Shown: positions 11,181 to 23,921, counted from the first letter of the stretch. The stretch is 61,788 nt of DNA from Haplosporangium gracile (GCA_015499985.1 JAAAUF010000023.1:1-61788), one strand, 5' to 3'. Notes: generated by a model not told the origin, from the letters alone. Numbers and translations: made by a program.

Positions 11181-14100
11181 ATGGTCGTCATCAACTCGGC
11201 TCTCCTCGCCAAAAAGTTCCCCCAGCTGCCCGCTCATGATGTCGACGACCTCGTGAATCAGTTCCGGTGAGTCAATTGGAACAAACTCCTCTCCTCAAAA
11301 AAGTCACTCTCACACTTACTCATTCGCTTAATCAAGGTCGAGTGACCGTGAGAGAATGAGAAAAGTAAATGACCAAAAACTCATGTATTTCTATTCTTTC
11401 CTCACTTGTCATAACTTGATAGTCGTTTCGATATTGATGGACGTGGCCAGATTGACCAGAAGGACCTCGTCAAGGTCATTCAAGAGATTGGAGAGGGACA
11501 GTCTTACGATCAGATTCGCGCCACCATCAAAGCTGTTGATATTAATGCTACCGGCAAGGTAGAAGTCGATGAGTTCCTCGAGGTAAGCAAAGCAAGCAAG
11601 TAAGCGAGCACGCTGTCATGCAAGCAGGCGGCTGAAAAGGAACATCTGGCAGATTCCTTCATGGCGATAAGAAAGCGGGAATAACAGCAGGAAGTACAGT
11701 AGAAAGATGGTTTAGAAACAGCAACAAACGAAAAATAACAAGGAGAGGTTCATTCGCGTGGCCTGACTACTTGTGAGAGAAGAGGGGAGAGGGTGAGGTG
11801 TAAACATGATTTCCTGGCGACATCATCTGGGCTACCGTTTTATTTTCTTTTTCTGACGTTTTCTTTTATCTTCTTTTTTTGTGTATCTGCTGTTGTCATA
11901 AACAAACGAAATAGATCGTGTCAAAGTTGCGCGAGGGCGGCGGTAATCAGCAGACCTCGGGCAAGAAGGTGATCCAAGTCAAGGGTGCCAATAACAACAT
12001 TACCCACTCCATGAACGATGACGAGCGCTCCGAGTTCACAGCCCACATCAACTCGGTCTTGGCTGGTGATTTGCATATCGGCGACCGGATCCCCATCCCC
12101 ACCCACACCATGCAGGTCTTTGACGAGTGCAGAGGTAACGTAATTTTTTTTTTTCTTCCTTTTCGTCAACCGCAAAGTATTTTTTTTTTTTCTCTTTCTC
12201 TTTTCTGTCCTTCTTTCCAAAATGGGATAAACCTTTTTTGCGGTCGGCTGCCTGGAACATATTCTAAGGAAGGGAATGGCAGTAGGCAGTAGTCTCCCGC
12301 CTGGATCACTCTCGGGGGAACTGGACAAGCCAAGTCTCAGGTTTTTCATTTTTTTGCAGTAGCAAACTTGCTAATCGAGATTTCCCTTTGTCCATTCACA
12401 ACTTACAGATGGTCTCCTTCTGTGCAAACTCATCAACGACTCTGTGCCAGACACTATCGATGAGCGTGTCTTGAACGTCAAGAACAAGCTCTCCAACTTC
12501 CAAATCATTGAGAACAACAACGTCGCCATCAACTCTGCCAAGGCTATCGGATGCAGTGTCGTCAACATTGGACCCCAGGATATCATGGATGGACGCGAGC
12601 ACTTGATTCTGGGTCTCATCTGGCAAATCATCAAGGCTGGTCTTTTGTCCAAGATCGATATTCGTCTGCATCCCGAGCTGTACCGCCTTTTGGAGGAGGA
12701 TGAGTCTCTGGAGAAGTTCCTCCGTCTTCCCCCAGAGCAGATTTTGTTGAGATGGTTCAACTTCCACCTGAAGGCTGCAGGATGGCACCGCACGTAAGTG
12801 TCTTTTTGTTGTCCTTCCAACGACATTCTTTTGTGTTCTAAACAAAAATCATCATTTTGCTCTCACACTCTTGTTTTTCTGTTATTCTTGTCGATTAACG
12901 GCTTTGCTTTAATTGATATTTTTGGGTGCTCTCACCATATAGTGTCAACAACTTTAGTTCAGATGTGAAGGATGGAGAGAACTACACTGTCTTGCTCAAC
13001 CAATTGGCTCCCGATCTCTGTTCCAGGGCCCCTCTTCGCGAGAATGACCTCTTCTCTCGCGCCGAGCAGGTTCTCCAGAATGCCGAGAAGCTCAACTGCC
13101 GCAAATATCTCTCGCCCCAGTCGCTCGTCGCTGGTAACCCCAAGCTGAACTTAGCCTTTGTTGCCAACCTGTTTAATACCCATCCCGGTCTTGACCCTCT
13201 GGAGGAAGTTGAGCGCCCAGAGCTGCCTGATGTTGAAGGCGATCGCGAAGCCAGAGGTACAGTGCTGCTCGCATTCCTGCTGTTTTTCAATTGCTTCCTA
13301 TACTCGTATTTGTCTCGAGATAACGCTTTTTTTGCCAATTGAATGTTTATTATGCTCATGCTCTCTTGTAAAACTCGTCTTTTTATCTTTTATATAGTTT
13401 TCGCTCTTTGGCTCAACAGTTTGGATGTGGACCCATTTGTTAACAACTTGTACGTGGATCTTCAGGACGGCACCATCTTGTTGCAGGCTTTTGACAAGAT
13501 GCATCCCGGCATTGTTGACTGGAAGCGTGTGAGCCGCAAGCTGCCTTTGAATCGTTTCAAGCAGGTTGAGAATACCAACTATGCCATCATGATTGGCCAG
13601 CACCTCCGTTACACCTTGGTCAACATGCAGGGAGCTGATATTGTCGACGGAAGTCCTACATTGACTTTGGGAATTGTCTGGCAGATGATGCGTGAGAATG
13701 TGACACAGACGATGAAGAAGCTGTCCAAGTCTGGTAGGGATATTACCGATATGGAGATGATTCGATGGGCCAACGAGGCTGTTCAACGTGGAGGCAAGAC
13801 AAGCAAGGTCAGTAGTTTCAAAGATTCCTCGTTCAAGACTGGAGTCTTTGTGTGCGATGTATTGAACGGAGTCCGTCCCGGATCGGTCGACTATGCTATG
13901 GTTTCTCGCGGTACCAACCTCGAGGATGCCAAGCTCAATGCCAAGTACGCCATTTCCGTCGCCAGAAAGATTGGTGCTGTCATCTTTGTCTTGCCCGAGG
14001 ATATTATCGAGTGCCGTGCCAAGCTTGTAAGTCCTAGTTTTTTTATTGCTTGCTGTCCCCCCCCCCCCCCCCCATTGTTCTTAATGCTTCGACGAGTGCT

Positions 14101-14202
14101 TCACTCACCTCTGCACCTTTTTTTCCTTTCATTGCATATTTTTTCTAGATTTTGACCTTTATTGGTTCGTTGATGGCTATCGATACTGCCGGCAAGGCAT
14201 AA
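11181..14202 (+). CDS. SAC6: Fimbrin (plastin), actin-bundling protein
   Basis: Seven exons (11181-11266, 11423-11582, 11915-12134, 12409-12793, 12943-13256, 13398-14026, 14149-14202) join in frame to 615 residues, close to yeast Sac6 (642). Residues ~11-82 form an EF-hand pair (DIDGRGQIDQKD and DINATGKVEVDE). Four calponin-homology domains follow as two actin-binding units: CH1 ~118-240 (DGLLLCKLIND), CH2 ~265-375, CH3 ~386-495 (VFALWLNSLDVDPFV) and CH4 ~505-612. Fimbrin cross-links actin filaments at endocytic patches and hyphal tips. The first EF loop has Arg at position 5 and Asp at 12, so calcium control may be weak. A run of 17 C lies in the last intron (14057-14073). AATAAA is at 14222-14227. 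The C-terminus ends shortly after CH4, as usual. Confidence 0.95.
14057..14073. repeat. Poly(C) tract, 17 bases, in the last fimbrin intron
   Basis: A homopolymer of 17 C lies 31 bases after the donor at 14027. It is one of several C/G runs of 10 or more in the window. Confidence 0.95.
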
Positions 14203-14445
14203 GAGCATCTCTTCTTGCTGCAATAAATGTATTCAAAATCGCTTTTTTTTTTTTTGCAGATCCCATGTCATATCTCGAGTAGTGTATCACGTCAACATAT
14301 CAGAGAACAATTTCAGCGGTTGCAAACATTCTTCTCAGGCACCATCATGTAAACTTCTGTCAATGATGTCACTGGTCGGCGCACTGCCATTTGTTATTAA
14401 GGGTAACGAGGCTGTTGTTCAGGTCTGCCTTGAGAGAGGTCTAGT

Positions 14446-15243
14446 TTATGAGATGGTGCACTTGTCCTTGTCCTTCTTCCCTGCGGATGAGGATTGTCTA
14501 GATTGCGATTGTGTATTATTGTTGTTGTTGTTTGCTCTCTGTTGTGCTGCCGCCGCTGCTCTTGCGCTCCTTGCAGCATTCGCCGCCTTCAACGACCAAT
14601 TATTGTTGTTATTATTGTTGCTGTTGCTATTTCCGTTGGACGCAGTTCCGTTTGGCTTCTTGGCAACTCCATTCCCATTCCCGTTTCCTGAAGGTCGCCC
14701 AGAACTCTTTGGACTGCAAGCATGATCGGCCTCCAATCGATGCTTCAGACAATAATTTAATCGACAACTCTGACAGATGATCGGAATAGCGGACCGATTC
14801 TTACACCCTTTAGCATTACAAGAGTTTGTGTAGATTGGCTTTGAGGTGGTGGTGGCGGGTTCGGGACAACCGGCGGCGATATGTTGTTCCATGCGGAGGT
14901 TTGGGTCTTCGCCTCGTTTCACGGGGACGGGTTTGCCACAGAGGGGGCAGATGGGAACTCGTTGGTCCTGCTGAGAGGCTGCTTCTTTGTTGGGGCATTT
15001 GTGGCCTTCTAGTCTCCAGTGGTCCTGACTAGAAGAGGAGAAATAATGGTGAACGTTGAGTATGATTAGAGTGGAGGTTGACAATAAAGCTATTTTTTTT
15101 TTGGCGGGAAACTATGCATCAAAAGGGGGGTGAAGAGGGGCATACCAGTAGGTTTGTTTGCAATATTGGCAAGTGAAGGGGAGAAAGTCGAGCTGGGAAC
15201 AAGTTGCGTCTGAGCAGTGCTTTCCGATAGAGGGCAGTTCCAT
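14446..15243 (-). CDS. ZFAND2/Cuz1-like AN1 zinc-finger protein with a CaaX tail
   Basis: Exons 15243-15146 and 15028-14446 join in frame to 226 residues. The first AN1 finger spans residues ~10-44 (Cys10, Cys15, Cys25, Cys28, Cys33, His36, His42, Cys44) with the family core LDFLPFTC; the splice junction completes Cys33. A Cys/His segment CPLCGKPVPVKRGEDPN ending in HIAAGC and a second AN1-type finger ending CLKHRLEADHAC reproduce the ZFAND2 layout. That family links the proteasome and Cdc48/p97 under arsenite or misfolding stress. The C-terminal ~75 residues are Asn/Ser/Ala-rich low complexity. They end in the lysine-rich GKKDKDKCTIS, a consensus CaaX box, as in prenylated mammalian ZFAND2B (AIRAPL). 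I see no clear ubiquitin-interacting motif. An AATAAAAG-like box lies about 200 bp upstream. Confidence 0.9.
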
Positions 15244-16538
15244 GGTTTTTGTTTTCGCAAGAGTGTTGGTCGGTGGGCGAAGATGGGTGAAAGAGAGTTG
15301 GATTACCGAGAGTTGAAGGTTGATGGAGAGGAGAAAGAAAAGAGAATGAGAAAGTGAGGAGAGAGAGTAAAGAGTGAAAGGAGGCTGTTGGATGAAAAGT
15401 GGATGAGGGCTGTTGATGAAAAGAAAGGGAGGGGAGGGAAGTCCTTTTATTAGCTTGGACGCTGGTTCCTGGGGTTGCGTAAGACGTATACAGAAGTGGG
15501 GATGTGCTGAATGAGAGAAGAGACACAGCCAAAGACACGGGGACTTGCGTGGAGGGAAGGGTACGACAGTCGGTTTCTGTTGGTCAGCAGCAGCGAGAAG
15601 GTGACAGAACAAAGTGAACATTCGGGCTTTGCCCTCTCTCGTTCTGTTGTCCATGTTATTTCCTCGCGTCGGCGTGACGTATAGGACCTAATCTATCTTT
15701 TCGCTATTTCCTAGCTCGATTTCATTTTTTTTTTCCTTGCTTCTGCCTTGCGGAAGGAGGGTCAACTACTTCAAGTGCAAGCGGGAGCACCAACTGTCTT
15801 TTTTATCTTGTTTCTTGTCTCGTCCTTTCTCGACATCCCTGGTTGGCATCCTTCTCTCCCTCTTTTTCCCTCTCCTTCCCTCTCCTCCCTTCTTCATCCC
15901 TCCGGCGTCTCTTTTCTATTTTTATTATTATCTACGAATATTTTTATTGTTGTCACAAGCGCAGCTCAACCTCTAAACAGCCAAGCAACAACAGCATCAC
16001 AATAACCCATCGCACCCCACCAACGGCTTCCTTCGTTCTTTATTTATTTTTCTTCTCACTTTTATCAGCTAGAACGACTACTGCACTTTTTCTCTTTTTC
16101 GAACTACTCTCTCCCTTGTTCCTTCCTCCCCACGTTGTCCGCCCACCTTGTGTTCTTAACTGCCATCAACAATTACAGCGACAACAACAGACAACAACAA
16201 ATATCAGACCGACAGACTGACAGACACTCACCCACAGGTATATAAGCAACCAGCAACTACCCGCAACACATCAACAACAACGACAACAACCACCACTCTT
16301 TACACTCCTTCCTGCACTTCATCCACACACAGACTCTCTGTCTCTCATTCTCCTTCATATCCCTTACTTCCATCCTCGCCTCCTTCCTTCCCGCCATCAC
16401 TCTTTCCTTCCTTCCTTCCCTCCTCCTTCCCTCACCTCACCGACAACCAGCCAATAACACTTTTTCACACCCTTTCCTTCACTTACTCTCACAAGCTAGC
16501 CAACACACATATTACACACAGCAAAAAAGCGACTCATC
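15244..16538. other. Divergent promoter region, AN1 gene / sulfotransferase gene
   Basis: On the minus strand the first ~200 bp are CT-rich leader of the AN1 gene. On the + strand the block from about 15720 is CT-rich, then CAACAAC-rich (16165-16290), then CT-rich again up to the ATG at 16539. ORFs in it are low-complexity and judged non-coding. Confidence 0.45.
16239..16246 (+). promoter_or_regulatory. TATA box of the sulfotransferase gene
   Basis: TATATAAG lies 293 bases before the start codon at 16539. It is followed by a CAACAACAAC- and CT-rich leader, which suggests transcription starts near 16270. Confidence 0.5.
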
Positions 16539-18908
16539 ATGCCTCGCATGCGCAGGATTGCACTGGTGTGTTGCTTCCTTTCCATCTGCCTGGTCTTTGT
16601 TGTCCGCCTACCCTCAAAGAACTTGCTGTCTGGGATGCTCGAACAAGACCCACACGATGCGGAACGTATTATGATGGAGAGATATGCCCACAGTCTCCAG
16701 TTTAAGGGTAAAGTCAGGATAAAGTCTCTTGCCACGGCACTGGAGGACGATCGCAGCGATGACATTGAGCCGTTGCCTAAGAAATTGACAAAGAAGGAGC
16801 GAAGCACCACTGTCTACTTCCCTCCCGCCTGCAAGAACGGACGCCACTGGCAGATCTGTAAAAAGATTGTCCCTAGCTTCATGATTGCCGGTGCAGAGCA
16901 CAGCGGCGCCGATGTTCTCTACGAGGCTTTCCGCACTCACCCTCAGGTGTGGGATCTGGTCAAGTCGAACGAGATGTATGAAAGGTAACCAATATATTCA
17001 TATTCTTATCCATTCATCCATTCATACATGAACCAGCGAACGAGCGAGCAGGTTATAAAAAAGAACAGAGTTATGAACGAGTCCCCGCCGCAACCACCAT
17101 TATTACCGTCTTCATACTTTTTATCCATGCCTCTCACTTCCCCCCTCCTTCCCTCGCCTCATCTTCCTTTCTTTGTCCCGTCCTTCCGTCCGTTCGTCGC
17201 TTGTCCCTCTTTCAATTTGCACAACATATGATGGTGTATTTGTTTACAAGTGTATTATTTTGCATGGTGGAATGTGTACGACACAAACACAAAACACGCA
17301 CACATCCCGAGCTGACGCCTTTTATCAATACTTTTTTTTTTTTTTTTTTTTACTTCTCGTTGTTCTTTGTCTCTTCTGCAGGACTGGAAATGCATCAATG
17401 CTGGAGATGCCAGAGAATCAAGAAACGCCCTTCTTTGGATCTCAGAGCTACAACGATCTCGACCCAGCAACAAAAAATTTGGAGTGGTACCTTCAATATT
17501 TCCCCTCCATCAAAGACATCCCCGTCACCTCCCACAACCCAGTGCTTTCAGGAGAGTCGGTCCCTCACATTCAGCACTATGGCCTTGGGCACGTCAACAT
17601 GGAGCATCAGGAACAGTCCCAGAACAACCAAAAGATTCTTGTCGGCGAGTGCGCCCCAAGCTATCTTCACATGAACGGCGCCAGCAAGAGGATCGCCAGC
17701 ACCATGCCAGAGATCAAGGCCGTCTTTATCTTCCGCGACCCTATCGATCGCGCCTATCTCAACTATCTGGAGCAGAGTAAGTCGTTGCCGGCGTACCGTT
17801 ATGGTTCGGCTCTCATTTGGAACGCTCAAGATACTGGTCTCTTCGTTGTTATGGTTATGTTGGAATTTGTATTATCAAGAGCACAACGCTAACAAACTCT
17901 TGTTGGTTCGTACTTTATCATTTAGAGCAATACGCCGCTGGATATAGTTTTGAGGAGATTGTGGCAGAAGAACTTTTGATTCTCAAGGAGTGTATCGCCC
18001 GTCCAGGAAGCAAAAAGTGGACCGAGTTCTTGAGGTGTCATTCAGAGGAGGCCACCAGGAGTAAGTGTGATCTGACCCTGAAAAATAATTGTTCCCTGTT
18101 TTTTTTATATTTTTTCTTCCTGTAATCTGTCAGGGGTTAGCTTACTCCGTGCATCCTAATTTTTAACAATTTCTCGTTTTACTCATCCTTTTATTGTTTG
18201 ATTATCAGCCGCCAAGAGGATGGCTCTTCCCAATCGACCAAGGTCCAGCAACGCCAGAGGTAAGTTTTCTTTCTTATAGATCAATGCCCATGTTCGGATC
18301 ATGCACGTTTCCAAAAATAAGGAACATCAAGCGGGCGGTCTTTGTTTTTCGGCTATATTAATGACGTCCATTCGCTTCAATTAGATCCACCTGCACCATT
18401 GCTCAATCTGATTGTCAAGGGCCTTTACTATTCTCAGCTGCACGAATTTGTAAAGTACGTGCCGTTTACCAAGATTTTGGTACTAAGGACAGAGGATCTT
18501 TACAACAAAAAGTCGACCGTCTCGACCATGGTCCGTCTGTCGCACTTTTTGAACCTCGACCCTGCTCCGTTCATGAACTTTCCTATCGAGATCGGAACAG
18601 ATCCAATGGCACCACTTCGGCATGGAAGTGCAGGATACAACAAGGTCTTCGGGTCAAATGGCATCATGGTTCAGGATGAAGAGGATTTGCTAGCAATGAA
18701 CGACGATCCCGAGCTAGAGTACGAACGCAGAGGACCCTTAGCCTCGACTGGCTCGTTGCCACAGCAGGTCTTTTCCGATCCACCTCTGGAACTGGCGACT
18801 CGGTTCCGTTTGCAGCGGGTCTTTGAGCCATTCAACCAAAAGCTGGTTGATATGTTTGAGCATCGACAAGACTTTCCAGGATGGGAATATGATGTTGATC
18901 GCGGATAA
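16539..18908 (+). CDS. Golgi-type sulfotransferase-fold protein (type II membrane)
   Basis: Exons 16539-16984, 17382-17776, 17926-18060, 18209-18259 and 18385-18908 join in frame to 516 residues. After a short basic N-terminus, residues ~7-22 are hydrophobic, giving a type II Golgi anchor. The sulfotransferase fold is shown by the 5'-phosphosulfate loop region (PSFMIAGAEHSGADVLYEAF, 112-131), the ETPFFGSQSYND and LEWYLQYFP segments, GECAPSYL, and the 3'-phosphate region KAVFIFRDPIDRAYLNY (261-277). The family transfers sulfate from PAPS to glycans or proteins in the Golgi lumen. Two key positions differ: the usual Lys of the phosphosulfate loop is His121, and the usual Ser of the RAxSxY motif is Leu275. 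Activity is therefore uncertain, and the protein could be a divergent enzyme or a pseudoenzyme. The acceptor cannot be told from sequence. Confidence 0.85.
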
Positions 18909-19318
18909 AAAATGGCCCCGCTGGACATCAGAGAAGGCAACACAAGACACCGAGACAAAATCAAATCATATGCATCCTTGCTATAGACAGCCCATGACAT
19001 TCTCTCTCTCTTCTTCCCCGCCTTCCTCAGCATTGTTATCTTTCTTCTTATCATTATTCTCCTCTATCATGCGCACATTTTTGCATGCCAGTCTACGAGC
19101 ACACATACCTTTCTTCATGCTTCATAATTTCAGTAAAACGCGTCAAAGACAAAAACCCGAAGTGTCCATTGCGCATGGCTCGATTGACCACGTGATCAAA
19201 ACGAACACTGATTACTGAAAAGAGATAAGAGATTAAAAAAAAAAAAGCTTCGTTTTCTTCCTTATCAACTTTTTTTTTTCTTCTTCTTCAAACAACAACC
19301 ACGAACAGTGCAATCACC
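18909..19318. other. Intergenic, promoter of the PFKFB gene
   Basis: About 400 bp between tandem genes. It holds a CACGTG E-box at 19189-19194 (in TTGACCACGTGATCAA) and a CAACAACC-containing leader just before the ATG at 19319. Confidence 0.5.
19185..19200. promoter_or_regulatory. CACGTG E-box upstream of the PFKFB gene
   Basis: The palindrome CACGTG at 19189-19194 is extended to CACGTGATCA, about 125 bp before the start codon. CACGTG is the classical site for basic helix-loop-helix factors. The same ten bases recur, inverted, upstream of the chromodomain gene. Confidence 0.5.
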
Positions 19319-22300
19319 ATGCAGAAAGATCCCCTTCCATTCACAAGCCCTCTTCTCAGTGTAGGCTCAACAAGGCCAACTGCAGTCAACATCCCCTCTG
19401 CAACTATGACCGCTGCAACACCACGCGCTGCTGCCAACAACTCGAATAACTCACCTATCGGAAACGGAGTCTACGCACCTCCACAATCACAATCACTTCC
19501 CCCAACCCAACCAACACCTCTTAACCCTGCAGAATCTTTCTCTGTCTCTGCATTCAGGCGGAGAAGTCTTTGCTCGATCGATCAGCCGGGCGTCGTCATG
19601 ACCAGACTGCCACAAGGTAAGACTTCGTTTCTCCTCATTCACAATGAAAAGGTAGAAGAAAAAAAGGCCTGGACAAAGGGCAGAAACAATAAATGCCTTG
19701 TTTTATTGTTATGACTTTACTATTTGAGGACGAGGGCAAGGAGGAGTGGGGTGCGTGCACGTTCAATGGTTGTTGACTCCTTTTTGTCATCGGTGACTTG
19801 TTTGTTCACTCATACACACTTTTGACTGTCCTTTCCACACTTTTTTTTGCTGCGTTGTCTTTTAGAACTGGAAGATAGCCAACATGAGTTTGGATCCAAG
19901 CTAGTTGTTATAATGGGTAAAAAGCATCATATGTTGCCTGTCGCAGCAGAAGCAAAAGAATTTTTTTATTTGTCAGTGGACCACTCATCGACCGATACTC
20001 AACATACACAAATACACACCCACATTTTTTTTCCTTTTTTTGCTTATAGTGGGGTTGCCCGCGCGAGGCAAGAGCTATTTGGTCAAGAAGCTGCAGCGTT
20101 ATCTGACGTGGCTGCAGTACGACACCAAGGTAAAATAATGCACAGAGAAAAAACCATCGTCAATGCAAAAAGAACAAAGATAGACAGCGATCTGTGGGTC
20201 AAAGAACACAGGATGAATAGAGAGGGAGGGAAAGGAGGGAAAGGGGGAGTGGGAGAGGGTGGATCGGATGACGCCCGCACTTTTTGGTTACCTTTCGCCA
20301 GTACTTGTTTGTTTTGTGCTCTCTCACTTTTGCGCACCCCTTCTCCACTGATAAGGGCAAAACAAAAAAAAATGTTCGAGAGCATTAGGCATGGGAAAAT
20401 GAGCCAACGAAAGGCAAGAGGTCAAGTGGCTACCCATAGGTCGGATTGGACTGAAAAGGACAGGAGTACAACAAACAGTAGCAACAACCTTAGGGCCATC
20501 AGCATCACCAACCAAAAACCAACAACCAAAAGCAACAATAACAGCGAGAACTGTAGCGATTGGACAAATCCATGGTAAACGCAGAGAACTTTAATATATT
20601 TTCTTTGTTGTTCTTTGTGGAGTGGGTTGATTTTGTGGATCAGTCGGCGCTATCTTCGTGAGGGATGGGAGAAAGGGAAGGGTGGGAGAAGAAGAAGGGC
20701 AAGAAAAAGGCTTGTTGCATAATTGCGCTTTTAGTAAAGCCTACTCTCTGTCAATCGGACAGTCAGTCAGCCAGGTTGTGGTCTTTAGGTCGTCCAACAG
20801 TGAACATTCTTTTCTCCTTTGCTTCTTTGGTTATCGCCCTTTTCCTTGTCGTCTTCTTCATCGTTTGCGACTTTCAATGGAATAACGTCTCTTTTTACTC
20901 ATTCCTGGTTGTAACTTGCTAATTCATGTCTTTTAATGTCTTTTTTTTTTCTGGCTATCTTTTCAATAACAATTAGGTGTTCAACGTTGGTAATCGGCGC
21001 AGAATCGCATCGAAGGGCGACAACAGGAATGGGACTAGTCACTCGCACGCCTTTTTCGATCCCAAGAACAGGGCAGCCAAGGAGATCCGAGATGAGCTAG
21101 CACTTGAGAGTCTGGAGGAACTGATTACATGGCTCAAACAGGGAGGGCGTGTCGGTATCCATGGTACGACACACATTAGTCAATTATCAATCGCTCATCA
21201 TCCCACTTCCTCTCCCTCTCTCTCTCTTTTTTTATCAGTTTCACTTGCGCATCGCATCATTTTCATATCTAGGTCCATAAAATGCAAAGAGGTTTCTGAT
21301 CGTACCATCTAACGTTCTCTTCTCTACTTTTTCTTGTGCTCATTTTGCATGTGCGTGTACTTGTGCATGTTCCTCGGACTATATCGTTTTTCTGTATATA
21401 TAGATGCTACAAACTCATCGCGGGAGAGAAGGTATGCTGACTGTTTGGATCAACAGGAACGAAACTCGAAGGATTGAATCATGAGTGCCTGCATGGAATT
21501 CACATGCCATATTGACTCTTTCTTTTTTTTTTTTTTTTTTTTTTTCGCTCACTCGTCTCTCTCTGTTTCTCAATCATTTCGATCACTTTCCTTAGGAAAC
21601 TACTATTGAATCGACTGGAGGCGGAACCCAATTGCAGAGTGTTGTTTATCGAGTCAATATGTACGGATCCTGTTGTCTTGTCTCATAATATTACCATGAA
21701 ATTGCGTTCGCCAGACTACAAGGACATAGATGAGTGGCAAGCCAGGGAAGACTTTAAGAAGCGACTCGAAAACTATGAGCGTGCCTACCAGACTTTGGGC
21801 GAAGATGATGAAGAGGATGGAATCCAGTACTGCAAACTGATCAATGTCGGCAAAAAGGTAACAACCCAGAACTGTAGATGACGACTCTTGCCGTGATGTT
21901 GCGTATTACTTCACAGGAGATTTGGCATCATCTTTCGGAGATCTAATCGCTATTTTTTCTATAATATGCTTTGCTAGGTCATTGCATACAACATCCAAGG
22001 ATATTTGGCGGGACAGTGTATCTTTTACTTGATGAACTTTAACCTGTCACCGCGGTGCATTTGGTTGACACGCCATGGAGAAAGTGCCGATAATCTTGTT
22101 GGAAGGATTGGTAAGAACCTCACAATTTGCAGGATTATTGCTGTGACCGATACAACATACTACGCCATAGGTCAAAATCGTGTTGGAAAACGAGTGTACA
22201 GACAGTTGACAACGGCGACCACTTCTTATTTTTCAAACGTGGGATAGGTGGGGATGCACCATTGTCTCCAAGAGGAAAGAGATATGGCGACTGTCTATCG

Positions 22301-23175
22301 CGGTTCATTCAACATCAAAGGCAGGAGAATGAAAAGTCACGGAGAGTTGATGCAGAAGCAGGGATGGCGATTTCTCCTCTTCGCGAACGGACTGTCGCTG
22401 TATGGACGAGTATGCTCACACGAACCAAGGAGACTGTCGAAGGCTTTGACCCCAAGGAGTACGACATCAAACATATCCGATTCCTCAACGAAATCTATGC
22501 TGGTAGGTGTCTCTGGCTTTGTCGTAAACCACCGACAAGTTATGTTTTACGCGTTGATTATTCCGAGTGAATGTGCTAGATCTGGCTAATGAGGACTATG
22601 AACTAACCGTGCGATATATTCATTTGGATAGGCATATGCGAAGGACTTTCGTACAGTCAAATTGAAAAGGAGTATCCTGAAGAGTTTGAGGCACGCAGGG
22701 TGAATAAGTTGTTTTACCGCTATCCAGGTACGCTTCGTTTTTTCTTTCACCTGTGCCACCGTGGTGTGCTGCGTACTTTCACTTTCTTTTGCTTTTCTAC
22801 CATTTGAACGGTCACATCGACAGTTGTTTTGTGTAACATATTCCTAGATTTCTTTGTCTAACATTGTCGTTTTTGTTTTGTTCCTTCAAACTAGGAATGG
22901 GAGGAGAGTCGTACTTGGATGTGATTCAGAGGCTGAACCCGCTGATTATTGAACTGGAAAGGATGACGTCTGATCTCTTGATTGTGACGCATCGAGTGGT
23001 GCTTCGTATTCTGTTGGGATACTTGATGGACATTGACCGGTCCAAGATGCCCGAGATGGATGTTCATTTGCATACACTGTACTGTGTCGAACCCAAACCT
23101 CATGGAACGGTTGTAAAGAAGTACCGGTGGGACGAGGAGCTTGATTGGTTTGTGGAGGAGCCTGTCGACATGTAA
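19319..23175 (+). CDS. PFKFB: 6-phosphofructo-2-kinase / fructose-2,6-bisphosphatase
   Basis: Ten exons (19319-19616, 19866-19916, 20050-20129, 20977-21163, 21404-21431, 21596-21857, 21978-22110, 22248-22502, 22632-22727, 22895-23175) join in frame to 556 residues. The enzyme makes and breaks fructose-2,6-bisphosphate, the activator of glycolytic phosphofructokinase. The kinase half carries the P-loop GLPARGKS (118-125) and VFNVGNRRR. The phosphatase half has catalytic His335 in LTRHGES, the ICEGLSY segment and the second His496 in IVTHRVVLR. Both halves look active, unlike yeast, where the activities are largely split between Pfk26/27 and Fbp26. The Ser/Pro/Asn-rich N-terminal ~100 residues contain RRRSLC (Ser83), a protein kinase A consensus placed just before the kinase domain as in vertebrate liver PFKFB. 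AATAAA is at 23224-23229. Confidence 0.95.
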
Positions 23176-23921
23176 TATGCTGGCGCCTTTTGTTCTATTT
23201 TCTTGCTGTTTTTTCTTTAAAGAAATAAATTTGTACATATTACAACTATGAACCGATGCATTGGCTGTAGACGGCTGTTGAATTTAGAAGTTAAGGATGA
23301 ATGACCAAATAGAGACTTTGCGCCGATAGTCGGGACGGAGCCACGTTCGCCAGGGAGCCGATGGAGTTTAGTTGTGGCAGGGATATCTATTGTGTTTAGT
23401 TGACTTTGAAAAAAATAAAGTTTATTGACATACCTGCCACTGACAGGCAATGACAGCCAGCGAGCGCTCACATCACAACATCATTCACTGTCGTTTCTTC
23501 TATGAGATTATTTTTTGACTTGAAAAACTTGGGGTAAAACTTTGTGGCCGTCGCATGGCGATATGAATAGGTGTGTGGCGTATTTAAACACCGTTCTCGT
23601 TTTTCGTTTTCGTGAGTCTCTTTCTTTGTGGAGAGTCTGAATACGATGGGTGTCATTATTAGGTTTCAAAAAGGAAAATAGGCAAAAACAACATGACGCG
23701 AAGCAAACATATAAAAAAAAATATTCCTTAGCCCCACTGCGTTGTTTGTACAGCTTTGCTCCACGATACCTAGAGTTTGCTGTACCCTCAACGATCGCTA
23801 GAGAAAAAGGGAGTCGTCATTGTTGCTCCTATTCCGTTGTTAAAATTGCCCATTGCTGCAACCAATCGACCGGTTGAACTACCACTCCTCTCTCCTTTAT
23901 TTTCTTCAAAGACAAATATAC

